Origin: Candidatus Avimonas narfae
Lineage (GTDB): Bacteria > Bacillota > Clostridia > Oscillospirales > Acutalibacteraceae
Assembly: GCA_904395335.1 (NCBI GenBank)
Contig: CAJFNR010000065.1
Location: forward strand, 1 to 64,000
Direction: 5' to 3'
DNA length: 64,000 nucleotides
Shown piece after piece: positions 33,625 through 41,876 of the stretch (within the stretch, counting starts at the first letter, position 1; each line of letters begins with the position of its first letter). A program made the position numbers and the translations under genes. A model generated the notes under the pieces. That model was not told the DNA's origin. It did no database searches and saw nothing but the letters and a program-made list of their open reading frames with translations.

Positions 33625-34704
33625 TTGAAGTACGATAGTCGGATGGGAATTGCTTATGATACACTGTTTTATAGCGTTTTCTATTTTAACTTTGACAGAA
33701 TAAAAAAAGATTATCAGGAGCACTACGGTGTAACGGAAAAAGACTTCTCCTTTTATTATCGTCTTAAGGAATCGATATCCACTCCTCCGCCGGAGTTGTA
33801 TCCTTTCTTTTATTGGGACTTATTGAGGCCTTCTTTCTTATCTAACCGTTATTATCATGATTTTCGCTTTGGGCAGGAGGATTTTCTTTCCTTTTTATCC
33901 AGAATTGAAATCGATCCATCATTGAGGCAGTCGGTATTTGAATATTATGTGGGGCCCTTAAATGAGACGTCCACGTTGGATAATATGGAACTGATCAAGC
34001 AAATTCTAAAGATGGATGCTGACCGGGAGCTGATTTTGCAGCTGATTAACCTGTCAGCTTCTTTTGAAAGCGTACTGCAAACCCTGTTTTCCTTCCTGAA
34101 AAAAACTTATTTACTCGTGGAAGACCTACACGTACAAAACAAAGCACACGTTCAGAAACTTTTAAAAATTTATGATACGGACAATTTTTTAATGAACCTT
34201 CATATGTTAGGTGCATTTGAATATGAACACGAAAGCAAGAAAGACAGGGATTCGATCAGTCTCCTGAATGCTGCGATAATCCTTCAAAAAGGGACCTATG
34301 AAACGGGATACAAATTTGTATTTGGCGGCAAGTGTTCTGCCCAACTGGATAAATCGATGATCGATTTTCAAATATCTTCCAGGGAATTGTGCGAGGCTCT
34401 TGGAAATCCGATAAAGTATGACATTCTGATGTATCTGAAGGATACGGAGGCGACAGCCACTCAATTAACAGATGTGCTCATATTGTCGCGCCAGACGGTG
34501 AACCGCCACCTCTTATGGCTGTTTCGCAATTGGTTCATCTTTGTTTCCAAAAGGAAGGGGCCAGAGGTTTATTATCAAATCAACCGCCATTTTTTCACGT
34601 ATGCCAAAAGAGCCCTATATGAATTTGCCGAAAATTTTGAAAACGATTCCGCGGAGAACAAGGAAAGTGAAGAAAATGAAAATGTAGAAAAAACCGACAA
34701 TTAG
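33625..34704 (+). CDS. Regulator with C-terminal ArsR-like winged helix
   Basis: 359 residues in AT-rich DNA, with AAA/TTT-heavy codons unlike the flanks, so likely acquired. The N-terminal 240 residues are aromatic and helical, and I do not recognise a domain there. The C-terminus (about 252-325) is an ArsR-type winged helix: LCEALGNPIKYDILMYLKDT followed by TATQLTDVLILSRQTVNRHL and a wing ending VYYQINR. The tail is acidic and low complexity (ENKESEENENVE). The start is TTG after AAGGAGGGGG. It is alone between the repeat array and a terminator; no obvious partner gene is adjacent. Typical metal-binding cysteines of ArsR are absent. Confidence 0.78.
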   Translation: MKYDSRMGIAYDTLFYSVFYFNFDRIKKDYQEHYGVTEKDFSFYYRLKESISTPPPELYPFFYWDLLRPSFLSNRYYHDFRFGQEDFLSFLSRIEIDPSLRQSVFEYYVGPLNETSTLDNMELIKQILKMDADRELILQLINLSASFESVLQTLFSFLKKTYLLVEDLHVQNKAHVQKLLKIYDTDNFLMNLHMLGAFEYEHESKKDRDSISLLNAAIILQKGTYETGYKFVFGGKCSAQLDKSMIDFQISSRELCEALGNPIKYDILMYLKDTEATATQLTDVLILSRQTVNRHLLWLFRNWFIFVSKRKGPEVYYQINRHFFTYAKRALYEFAENFENDSAENKESEENENVEKTDN

Positions 34705-34838
34705 CAGTCTCTCCTCCCAATACCTCGCCTCCTATATCCAGACATTTGCGCGGTCGTCAGGTGCATGGAAGATAATATAGCGTCCCATGACCGTTTATGA
34801 GTACCGGGTATTGCCTCAAAAACGATACTCTTATCCGC

Positions 34839-34880
34839 AAAAAACAGGGGGATGGTTTTCTAACCATCCCCCTGTTTTTT
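34839..34880. terminator. Bidirectional terminator between converging genes
   Basis: AAAAAACAGGGGGATGGTT pairs with AACCATCCCCCTGTTTTTT around TTCT, a perfect 19-bp hairpin with A and T tails on the two sides. It serves the regulator gene (+) and the spoVB-like gene (-), whose stop codon overlaps its last base. Confidence 0.92.
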
Positions 34881-36406
34881 CAGACACTGCGGACCATACG
34901 GGCGTCCTCGCGGGTGACGCAGCCCATCAGCAGCAGCAGGAAACCGTATCCCAGGCTGGCCAGCGGAATGCCCACCAGCAGGGACAGCAGCGGGGAGAGC
35001 CCGCTCCAGATGTGCTGCTGGAGGAACCAGACAGAAGCGCCGGAGGCGGCCATGGCCAGGGCAGGACGAAAAATCCACTTTCCCCACTGCAGATGCAGGC
35101 CCGTGACCTTTAAGAGACGGTGCAGGTTGAGCAGGGAGGTCAAAATGTTGCTGAGGATCATGACGTACAGGAAGCCCTGAATTCCCTGAAGAGGGACCAG
35201 TACCACGATCAGGGCGATGCGCAGCACGGAATCCAGGATGCTGTACCGCAGGCTGCTCACCTGCTGGTCCAGGCCGCGCAGCAGTCCGTCCACAACGTTT
35301 TCCAGATACATGAAGGGCATGACGGGGGCCAGCACGCCGATGAGAAAGCCGATTTCCTCGCTTTGATAAATGGCCAGCCCCAGCGGCTTGGCGTACACGG
35401 CGAACAGGCCGCTGATCAGGATGGAGGCGATCAGGGTCAGGTGAAGTGAGCGGTTGACCGCCCGTTCCACCTGATCCGTGCGGTGCCGGGCGGCGGATTC
35501 GGAGACTTCCGGCACTAGCAGCGTAGAAAAGGAGGAGAGGAAGGAGGAGGGGAAAAACAGGATGGGCATGGCCATCCCTTTGAGCATTCCGAACTGCGCG
35601 AGCCCGGTTTCCCGTGAGGAGGTGTATTTCGCCAGGCAGCTGGGAACCAGAAGGTTTTCAATGGTGCGCAGGATGGAGTTGAGGTACCGGCCCGCGGAGA
35701 TGGGCACCGCGATGGACAGCAGGCGCCGGACCACACCGCGGGGTGGGGAGGAGAGGCCGGAGGTGGTGCGGGTCCTTTTCTGATCCCGGCGGTAGGACAG
35801 GCCCAGATACAGACAGGAGGCCCCTTCCGCTATGGTATCGGCCAGCAGCACGGCGGCACAGGCATAACTGATGCCTTTGGGGGCGAAATAATCGATGAGG
35901 AAGAACACCACCGCCATGCGCACTGCCTGTTCAAAAAGCTGGGCGTTGGAGGAACTGGAAACCTTGCGCCTGGCGATGAAATATCCGCGCAGGCAGGCGG
36001 AAACGCCCATGAACAGCAGGCTGGGGGACAGGATTTTCAGCGCGGGAACCGCCCGAATATCCTTGAGCCAGTAGAGGCTGATGGGCTCGGCGGCAAAGAA
36101 CACCGCCAGCCCGGACAGCAGCCCCGCCGTGGCACTCAGCGTCAGGGACCGCCGCAGGATGCGGGAGGCCGGCCGGCCTCCCTCCGGGGCCTCCTCCGCC
36201 ACCAGACGGGTGACGGCGGTGGAGATGCCGGAGGTGGCGAAGGTGGACGCCAGTACATAAATGGAAAAAATCAGCTGGTACAGGCCCATGCCTTCTGCCC
36301 CGATCTTTCCCGACATATAGACGCGGAAAAACATGCCCACCGTCCGCAGCAACAGGGAAGTGGCGGTGAGAATAAACGCGTTTTTAAGAAAGGTATGTTT
36401 TTTCAT
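34880..36406 (-). CDS. spoVB: SpoVB-like flippase
   Basis: 508 residues with 12-14 predicted membrane helices of the MOP flippase superfamily. The start (MKKHTFLKNAFILTATSLLL, then RTVGMFFRVYMSGKIGAEG, MGLYQLIFSIY) is the SpoVB signature. It probably moves lipid-linked precursor for spore cortex peptidoglycan across the membrane. It is the last gene of a minus-strand cluster whose other members are peptidoglycan-binding and SpoIID-like proteins, which supports a spore-envelope role. The ATG is preceded by GGGGAGTGTACCG. Paralogous to the gene at 16087. Confidence 0.88.
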   Translation of the reverse strand: MKKHTFLKNAFILTATSLLLRTVGMFFRVYMSGKIGAEGMGLYQLIFSIYVLASTFATSGISTAVTRLVAEEAPEGGRPASRILRRSLTLSATAGLLSGLAVFFAAEPISLYWLKDIRAVPALKILSPSLLFMGVSACLRGYFIARRKVSSSSNAQLFEQAVRMAVVFFLIDYFAPKGISYACAAVLLADTIAEGASCLYLGLSYRRDQKRTRTTSGLSSPPRGVVRRLLSIAVPISAGRYLNSILRTIENLLVPSCLAKYTSSRETGLAQFGMLKGMAMPILFFPSSFLSSFSTLLVPEVSESAARHRTDQVERAVNRSLHLTLIASILISGLFAVYAKPLGLAIYQSEEIGFLIGVLAPVMPFMYLENVVDGLLRGLDQQVSSLRYSILDSVLRIALIVVLVPLQGIQGFLYVMILSNILTSLLNLHRLLKVTGLHLQWGKWIFRPALAMAASGASVWFLQQHIWSGLSPLLSLLVGIPLASLGYGFLLLLMGCVTREDARMVRSV

Positions 36407-36438
36407 CGGTACACTCCCCTGCTGGATCAGTGATGGAC

Positions 36439-36969
36439 CTACCGGGCGGTATAGCTGACCGTCAAGGCATTCCAGGTCACCTTATCCACCTGTCCGGTGA
36501 CGGGAAGCTGGAACAGCTGCTGGAAGCTTTCCACCGCCTTCAGCGTCTCGCGGTCATAGCGGCCGGTGATTTCCAGATGGGGGAGGTTTTGAAAATTCTG
36601 GCCGATACCGTTGATCATCAGCTGTACAGTGTATACGGCGTCCCCTGTATCCCCCGACATCAGCACGGCGTCGGGGGAAGGGAACAGAGGGACCGGCAGG
36701 GCGGCGGAGTATCGAAAGACGACGGTCTGATAGGCGTCGGCCAGCGCCTCCCAGGTGGCGAAATCGACGCTTCCTGTAACCGGCAGACCGGATATACGCT
36801 GAAACGCCTTTACGGACGCTGCGGTTTCCGGCCCGAACAGGCCGTCGACATTCAGGGAAGGGATGCGCTTGTCTTCCTGTGCCAGGGTGCGCAGGGAGCG
36901 CTGGATGCTTTCAATATCCCGGCGCTGATTCTGCATGTCGGGTTCCAGATGGTGGGTATTCTCATTCAT
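36439..36969 (-). CDS. Two-domain peptidoglycan-binding protein
   Basis: 176 residues, no signal peptide. Two PG_binding_1 repeats can be seen: [20 protein letters not shown] with [18 protein letters not shown] (about 35-85), and [20 protein letters not shown] with [18 protein letters not shown] (about 125-170). These domains bind cell-wall glycan. Its start overlaps the stop of the upstream SpoIID-like gene by 4 bp, so the two are coupled. The lack of an export signal suggests a spore or mother-cell location, as for other wall-binding proteins made in the mother cell. Confidence 0.85.
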   Translation of the reverse strand: MNENTHHLEPDMQNQRRDIESIQRSLRTLAQEDKRIPSLNVDGLFGPETAASVKAFQRISGLPVTGSVDFATWEALADAYQTVVFRYSAALPVPLFPSPDAVLMSGDTGDAVYTVQLMINGIGQNFQNLPHLEITGRYDRETLKAVESFQQLFQLPVTGQVDKVTWNALTVSYTAR

Positions 36970-38372
36970 GTGGCCGCCTCCTGAAGTTCATATCCCGGGT
37001 ATTGCCCGATTTGGTTGTTGCCTCCCAGTGTCAGGTCGGAATACAGGCTGACGATCAGGCCCCAGGTAATGGGGCCGATGGTTCCCGTTTCTTCCAAACC
37101 GAACTGGTTTTGGAAAGCGTATACCGCGTCCCGCATCGCCGGGCCGTATACTCCGTCCTCCGCCAAGATGGGGATGGAGGGATACGCCTGGGCAATGCGG
37201 TTGAGATACTGCTGCATCAGCAGGACATTGGGGCCTGTGGAACCTTCACTGAGCTCCACACCGGGATACAGGGGCTGCCCTCCTTCCAGTACGGCGCCGG
37301 AATCGACAATGCCGCGGTAGGCGCGGAGAATTTCGTTCCATGTCTGACGGCCCACGATACCGTCCGGGTTCAGGCCGTACGTTTTCTGAAAGGCGATGAC
37401 TGCCTGCCGGGTGGCCTCCCCAAAGATGCCGTCCACGTTGATGGGAGGGACGGTTTCATAAAACATGCCGATGACCGCCAGATAATACTGTAGCACCCGG
37501 ACAGGATTGCCGGTGTCGCCCAGCTGAAGGATAGAGGGGTACTGCTGGGCCGTTTCATCAAAAGAGAGGCCTTCGGAATCCAGCTCGGACAGGCGTTTGA
37601 CACCCGTGTAAAGATAGCCGATTTTATACCATGTGGCCTCATCAACCTCCCCGGTAACCGGGAGGTTGAACACTCTTTGGAACACTGCCACGGCATCCTC
37701 GGTCTGCTGATTGAAAACCGGGGTAACGGGGTTGATTTTGGGAATGCTGGGATAGTTGCGGGAGATGCGGTTGAGGCGGATCTGAAGGCTGCGCACCTCA
37801 TTGCCTCCGTCTCCCATGCGCAGTACCCTTCCGGGATAGGAGGGGGAATTGATGCGCACCGGCGCATTGCGCACGATTTCGATGTCGTTGCCGTAATAGT
37901 TGGTGAGAATCTGGTATGGCGTGTAGCCGGCGTTGGCCAGGGCCACGGTTCCCCACTGGGATAAGCCGGGACAGGTGACGGTGGTGCCGTTGCAGTACTG
38001 GGTGAAATAGGGCTCGACGCTCCCCTGCCGGCGGACATAGGAGTTGAACATTTCATCCACCAGTACGCTGATGTTCTCAAAAACGTCCCGGCCCTGCACA
38101 TAGGATTGGTCATAGGCGGTGGAATTGGTGATGTCAAACGCATATCCCTGATTGCGGTAAAACTCCGTATAGATCCGGTTCAGAGCAAAGGAGATCTGGG
38201 CGTAGATGTTGGCCCGCAGGGCGCTCTCCGGCCAGGTGGGATAGATTTCGCTGGAGGCCACATTTTTGATATAGTCCGGAAAGCTCACCGAAACATTCTG
38301 GGCGTTGGAGGCGGGGGGGCCCAGGTGAACCGTAATGGTGGAGGGGATATAGGGGGCGGCTATGGTGGGCAT
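36966..38372 (-). CDS. SpoIID-like protein with three peptidoglycan-binding domains
   Basis: 468 residues, no signal peptide. Residues about 30-165 resemble the SpoIID domain ([20 protein letters not shown] followed by [18 protein letters not shown]). Three PG_binding_1 repeats follow, each with a V-D-G-x-F/Y-G-x-x-T-type loop and a W near the end (about 185-265, 290-370 and 395-470). SpoIID cleaves glycan strands during engulfment, but the catalytic Glu could not be assigned with confidence beyond the conserved ASSE. ATG 38372 follows GAGAAAGGAG; a further upstream in-frame start would overlap the preceding gene. Middle gene of the spore-envelope-type operon. Confidence 0.8.
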   Translation of the reverse strand: MPTIAAPYIPSTITVHLGPPASNAQNVSVSFPDYIKNVASSEIYPTWPESALRANIYAQISFALNRIYTEFYRNQGYAFDITNSTAYDQSYVQGRDVFENISVLVDEMFNSYVRRQGSVEPYFTQYCNGTTVTCPGLSQWGTVALANAGYTPYQILTNYYGNDIEIVRNAPVRINSPSYPGRVLRMGDGGNEVRSLQIRLNRISRNYPSIPKINPVTPVFNQQTEDAVAVFQRVFNLPVTGEVDEATWYKIGYLYTGVKRLSELDSEGLSFDETAQQYPSILQLGDTGNPVRVLQYYLAVIGMFYETVPPINVDGIFGEATRQAVIAFQKTYGLNPDGIVGRQTWNEILRAYRGIVDSGAVLEGGQPLYPGVELSEGSTGPNVLLMQQYLNRIAQAYPSIPILAEDGVYGPAMRDAVYAFQNQFGLEETGTIGPITWGLIVSLYSDLTLGGNNQIGQYPGYELQEAAT

Positions 38373-38394
38373 GGGGATTACTCCTTTCTCGGGT

Positions 38395-39249
38395 TTACAG
38401 ATCCTGGGGGCCGCCTTCATCGATGGCAATGTCGTCGGTGACCCCGCCTTCCGGTATGGGGATCAGCTCCACCGGCTGGATGGCGGTGATACCGCCGAAC
38501 AGGGGAACGTTGAAATCCCGGACGGGAATGTATCCGTCGGCGGTGATTTGGATGTTGTAGGTGATATAGGGATGTTCGATTCCGGGTTTTTGGGATAGCT
38601 CCGGATTGGCTGCCGGAAGCGGGATAGACCGGGTTTTGCCGTTCTGGTCGGTGACGGCGATTTCCTTCAGGGTACTGCCGTCGGGAAGCGTCCGGCTCAC
38701 CGTTACGTGCGCCCCCTCTACAGGAAGGGCCCGGCGGGCCGTGTATGCCTGTACGATGAGATAACCGGTATCGGTGGCGGGGGGCTCTTCAAACCGAAGC
38801 GCCTCCTCGTCCGCCAGGCTTTTTTCCAGGGATGCTCCGGGGGAGACCAGTGTCATGGGGTCCGCTTCGTCCATGCGGTCTTCGGCCGGAGTATCCATGG
38901 AGGCGGCGGTTCTGCTCCAGTCGTCCAATGAGGGATCGGGACGGACAAAATGGACGCCGCTTTCCGCTGACGCGGGGATTTCCTCCCACGACAGGCCGGC
39001 GTCCGCCGCAGGTGGGGCGGAAACCGCCTGGGCCTCCTCCGGAGCGGAGGAGGCTGTTTCGGCTGTGGATTCCGCTTCCGCCGATGCGGCGGCCGCACGG
39101 TCTTCCTTGGGCTCTTCCGCCGCTTTGTCCGCCTGGGGCGTCAGGGGAACGCGTACCCGGTTGCGTTGATGATAGCGAAGCAGTTCCTGGTTATACTGTT
39201 GGATGAGGTCGTTGAGGCTGCCGCGACCCGAATTGGATGGAGTACTCAT
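38395..39249 (-). CDS. Acidic surface protein with C-terminal prealbumin-like domain
   Basis: 284 residues. The N-terminal 30 residues (RGSLNDLIQQYNQELLRYHQ) are helical; residues about 45-160 are an Ala/Glu/Pro-rich low-complexity region. The C-terminal 110 residues (YLIVQAYTARRALPVEGAHV, with TDQNGKTRSIPLP) look like a carboxypeptidase-regulatory or prealbumin-like beta fold. First gene of the minus-strand cluster, 22 bp before the SpoIID-like gene. ATG 39249 (MSTPSNSGRG) was chosen because it matches the start of ordered composition; an upstream in-frame start exists at 39318. Likely a structural spore or surface protein; function unknown. Confidence 0.7.
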   Translation of the reverse strand: MSTPSNSGRGSLNDLIQQYNQELLRYHQRNRVRVPLTPQADKAAEEPKEDRAAAASAEAESTAETASSAPEEAQAVSAPPAADAGLSWEEIPASAESGVHFVRPDPSLDDWSRTAASMDTPAEDRMDEADPMTLVSPGASLEKSLADEEALRFEEPPATDTGYLIVQAYTARRALPVEGAHVTVSRTLPDGSTLKEIAVTDQNGKTRSIPLPAANPELSQKPGIEHPYITYNIQITADGYIPVRDFNVPLFGGITAIQPVELIPIPEGGVTDDIAIDEGGPQDL

Positions 39250-39704
39250 ATACGCTACCTGCCTTTCCTGCTGTGTTGACGGAGTTCCGGTACCGGTTCC
39301 GTCGGGAGAGGGATTCAATTATACATATGTCGGAAAGCGGAAAACATGCCAGGACAGTCCAATTGCTCCTTGTACCTTTGTGAAGCAGCTGGTATAATAG
39401 GCCCGTGGTTTTTACCTGTTGGAGCAAACGATGGAGCAGTGTTCTTCCCTTGCGAGGAGAGCGCCCTCCCGTGGTCAGGAGGAGGGGGAAAACAGGGAAA
39501 GCCCCTCCTTATCGGTTATGACTACTTCCCCGCGGGTGGAGCCCTATGCGGCGGCGTTTAACGGGAATGTTGCGGAGCAGAAGTGTCTTGGGGCAAGCAG
39601 GGAATGCAGCCGGAAGAAACGCGGGAATGTTCAGGCATGAACCGGGCAACCAAACGGTTACAAAACCAAATAATCCGCGGGAAAAGCGCGGAAGAGAAGG
39701 GCGG
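39250..39704. other. Divergent intergenic region with possible repeat remnant
   Basis: On the minus strand a TATAAT lies at 39318-39323, about 70 bp from the surface protein start; no good -35 is visible, so a sporulation sigma factor is possible. Around 39393-39490, GGTATAATAGGCCC and GGAGCAAACGATGGAGCAG recall the start of the family B unit (GGTATACTGAGCCC..GGACAAACGATG). No gene is supported before 39705. Confidence 0.4.
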
Positions 39705-40448
39705 ATGGAAATGGTAAAGATCGGACTGCAGATTTATACCCTTTGGCGAGAGACGGAAAAAGATTTTGTCGGCACGGTTAATGAAGTGGGCAAGATGGGG
39801 TATGATGGCCTGGAACTGGCCGGCATGCCCAATTGCTCGGAGCAGGAACTGAAGGAGCTGCTGGATAAAAATAACCTGCAGGTGGCGGGTGCGCATCTGA
39901 GCTTTGAGGAACAGGAAGCGGACATGGAGGGCCTTTGCGGCTTTTTATCACGCCTGGGCGCCAAAAAGATCACGATCCCCGCCATGCGGCAGGAAATGCT
40001 GGCGGCGGAGGCACTTCCGGAAACAGCCCGGAGGCTCAACGAACTGAACAAACGCGCCGAGGCCTGCGGACTGGAATTCTCCTACCACAATCACTGGGTG
40101 GAAATGGTGGACAACCGGATGGAAACCCTGCTGGAGCTTTGCCCCCATATGCAGTGGGAGCTGGATACCTATTGGGCCAAATATGCGGGACGTGACCCTC
40201 TGCAGACAATGAAGGAGCTGGGAGACCGCCTGACCCTTCTGCACATCAAGGACATGGCTCCCGGCGAATTGACTCCGGACACGCCCAATCCCGCCATTCT
40301 GGAGGGGATCATCGATATTCAGGGGCTGCTGGAACAAGCCAACCGGCAGGGAATCGACTGGGCCCTGGTGGAGATGGACAATCCCGATGGGGATCCCCTG
40401 ACCTTGACCCGTCGCAGTGTGGAAAATCTGCGAAAGGCAGGCTTCTGA
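39705..40448 (+). CDS. Sugar phosphate isomerase/epimerase (xylose isomerase-like TIM barrel)
   Basis: 247 residues, AP_endonuc_2 / xylose isomerase-like barrel. Signatures include VKIGLQIYTLW, EVGKMGYDGLELAG, FSYHNHWVEM, WELDTYWAKYAG (metal Asp) and the late WALVEMDNP (metal Glu). It probably isomerises a keto/aldo sugar or inositol derivative. ATG 39705 follows AGAAGGGC; ATG 39711 is an alternative. It is a single-gene unit ending at a strong bidirectional terminator. The specific substrate cannot be deduced. Confidence 0.85.
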   Translation: MEMVKIGLQIYTLWRETEKDFVGTVNEVGKMGYDGLELAGMPNCSEQELKELLDKNNLQVAGAHLSFEEQEADMEGLCGFLSRLGAKKITIPAMRQEMLAAEALPETARRLNELNKRAEACGLEFSYHNHWVEMVDNRMETLLELCPHMQWELDTYWAKYAGRDPLQTMKELGDRLTLLHIKDMAPGELTPDTPNPAILEGIIDIQGLLEQANRQGIDWALVEMDNPDGDPLTLTRRSVENLRKAGF

Positions 40449-40537
40449 GGCTGGGAGAACCGCTCGGCTGAGAGACAGGAATAGGTTCGGACTTTCTGAT
40501 CCGGCGGTGGAACACGCCCGAAAAAGCCATAAAGAAT

Positions 40538-40573
40538 GGGAAAAGCCCCCGGATAGAACCGGGGGCTTTTCCC
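40538..40573. terminator. Bidirectional terminator
   Basis: GGGAAAAGCCCCCGG pairs perfectly with CCGGGGGCTTTTCCC around ATAGAA. It can end the isomerase transcript (+) and the small membrane protein transcript (-). Confidence 0.85.
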
Positions 40574-40761
40574 ATAAAAAATCTTCGAGGCAGGCATATT
40601 TTGAAGGGATGAAGAAAAATGAAGATCACCACTCCAAAGTACCGGGATATGTTCCCTATATATGGATGATGAATCTGGCCATGGCCTATGTTTATGAAGC
40701 AGCGGGGGGATCGGTATCGATCCTCCTTGCCGCCTATCCGGTCACGTATTTCGTCGAAAAC

Positions 40762-41088
40762 CTATACAGACTGCAGATAATATACGGTAAAAAAGGCTGT
40801 CAACAGAAACGAGGCGGCCGTCAGTACCAGATTGATCAGAGGCAGCAGACCGGCGTCGGTGCTTTTTTTCCCGCCGAAGCCGGTATAGGCGAAAATAGTG
40901 GCCAAAATCAAAAACAGATTGAACAGAGACAGCCAGGAAAAACACAGGGAGAAAACCGCCAGCAGCATTCCTACGGCGCTGAAGCCCCGGCAGCGGAGCC
41001 ACCTCCGTATGCCGGGGCCTCCTTTTTCCCGCTTCCCTTCGGTGCGGTTCTCCGGCAGCGTTGAATGACGTCGAAAACGGTCGAACAT
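40762..41088 (-). CDS. Small membrane protein of unknown function
   Basis: 108 residues. A basic N-terminal tail (residues 1-35) is followed by a hydrophobic stretch (GMLLAVFSLCFSWLSLFNLF and on to about 67) and a C-terminal helix pair (LINLVLTAASFLLTAFFTVY), giving three likely membrane helices. ATG 41088 is 8 nt after AAAGGA; an in-frame GTG lies 6 bp upstream. Its promoter (TTGTCA-17-TATACT) overlaps direct repeats shared with the divergent XRE regulator gene, which points to repression by that regulator. No family recognised. Confidence 0.7.
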   Translation of the reverse strand: MFDRFRRHSTLPENRTEGKREKGGPGIRRWLRCRGFSAVGMLLAVFSLCFSWLSLFNLFLILATIFAYTGFGGKKSTDAGLLPLINLVLTAASFLLTAFFTVYYLQSV

Positions 41089-41160
41089 AGGCACAGTCCT
41101 TTCCCTGATGGAGAGCCTCCCCGAAAAAGAGATGGTTCCTGTTTGGAAACAACTTTATTG

Positions 41161-41202
41161 AGTATAACACATTTGTATTCAATTGACAACATATGTATTC
41201 AA
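41161..41202 (-). promoter_or_regulatory. Minus-strand promoter with direct-repeat operator
   Basis: On the minus strand TTGTCA (41184-41189), a 17-bp spacer and TATACT (41161-41166) form a near-consensus promoter for the small membrane protein. Two TGTATTCAA direct repeats at 41174-41182 and 41194-41202 are exactly 20 bp apart, so on the same DNA face, and overlap the -35 and spacer. They are good candidates for the operator of the divergent XRE protein. Confidence 0.65.
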
Positions 41203-41265
41203 CGCTTGGCCCATACTCCTCTAGTATTGAAGTGAAGATGGTCAATACTGAGGGGGAGAAAACAT

Positions 41266-41505
41266 ATGCTGGATGCGGAATTGGTGGGGAGGGTTTTTCA
41301 ACGGTGCCGGGAAAGAAAGGGGCTTTCCCAGGAGGTGGTCAGCAGCTTTGCGGAAATCGGGCGGACCCATCTGAGCGCCATTGAGCGGGGACAGCGCAAG
41401 CCGACGCTGGAAACCTTTTTCCGTCTCAGCGAAGCCCTGGGCATCAAAGCCAGCGATATGATGAAGCTCATTGAGGAGGAAATGGAGAGAACCTCCTCCC
41501 ACTGA
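41266..41505 (+). CDS. XRE-family transcriptional regulator
   Basis: 79 residues, a single helix-turn-helix domain: VFQRCRERKGLSQEVVSSFA, then IGRTHLSAIERGQRKPTLET and FRLSEALGIKASDMMKLIEE. The ERG(Q)RxPTL motif is classical Cro/C1 type. ATG follows GGGGGAG. It is divergent from the small membrane protein and shares its control region, so it likely represses that gene and perhaps itself. Confidence 0.9.
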   Translation: MLDAELVGRVFQRCRERKGLSQEVVSSFAEIGRTHLSAIERGQRKPTLETFFRLSEALGIKASDMMKLIEEEMERTSSH

Positions 41506-41528
41506 CGTGCGCGAGCAAAGTACAAAAC

Positions 41529-41569
41529 AAAAAGGACAGGCAGGTTTCCCGAAGAAACCCGCCTGTCCT
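41529..41569 (-). terminator. Terminator of tRNA-Lys (minus strand)
   Basis: On the minus strand AGGACAGGCGGGTTT pairs with AAACCTGCCTGTCCT around a short loop, then TTTTTGTTTTG follows. It lies 7 bp past the tRNA 3' end. Confidence 0.88.
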
Positions 41570-41575
41570 GCGTGT

Positions 41576-41651
41576 TGGTGAGCCATCGGGGATTCGAACC
41601 CCGGACCCTTTGATTAAAAGTCAAATGCTCTGCCAGCTGAGCTAATGGCTC
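41576..41651 (-). tRNA. tRNA-Lys (anticodon UUU)
   Basis: 76 nt with encoded CCA. On the minus strand it reads GAGCCATTAGCTCAGCTGGC at the 5' end. The anticodon stem encloses CTTTTAA (anticodon TTT), and the T arm is GGGGTTCGAATCCCC. It lies alone with its own terminator. Confidence 0.97.
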
Positions 41652-41793
41652 ATGCACGTAACGCGCTTTGATATTATATCCAATCAGAAAAGCGATGTCA
41701 AGCCAAAGTTTTAAAGCCTTCGTTCGGAATAATCAGAAGGGATTCCGGACGGGAGAGACCCTTCCGGCAAAAAGAAAAAGGCGAACCCAGCCA

Positions 41794-41821
41794 TTGACAC
41801 GGCCGGCAGGTGCTATATAAT
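41794..41821 (+). promoter_or_regulatory. Sigma-A promoter of the AGE epimerase gene
   Basis: TTGACA, a 16-bp spacer and TATAAT, 55 bp before the ATG at 41877. Confidence 0.8.
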
Positions 41822-41876
41822 ACCTGTAAGGGAGGCTGTCCGACGGCCTCATCTGGAGTAAACAGGGGGGACGAAA

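Noticed and set aside
40417-41064. 215-codon + strand frame after the sugar isomerase
   Set aside because: It runs through a bidirectional terminator and lies opposite the small membrane protein, which has a promoter and ribosome site. A stretch near 40612-40800 looks somewhat hydrophobic but has no recognisable family.
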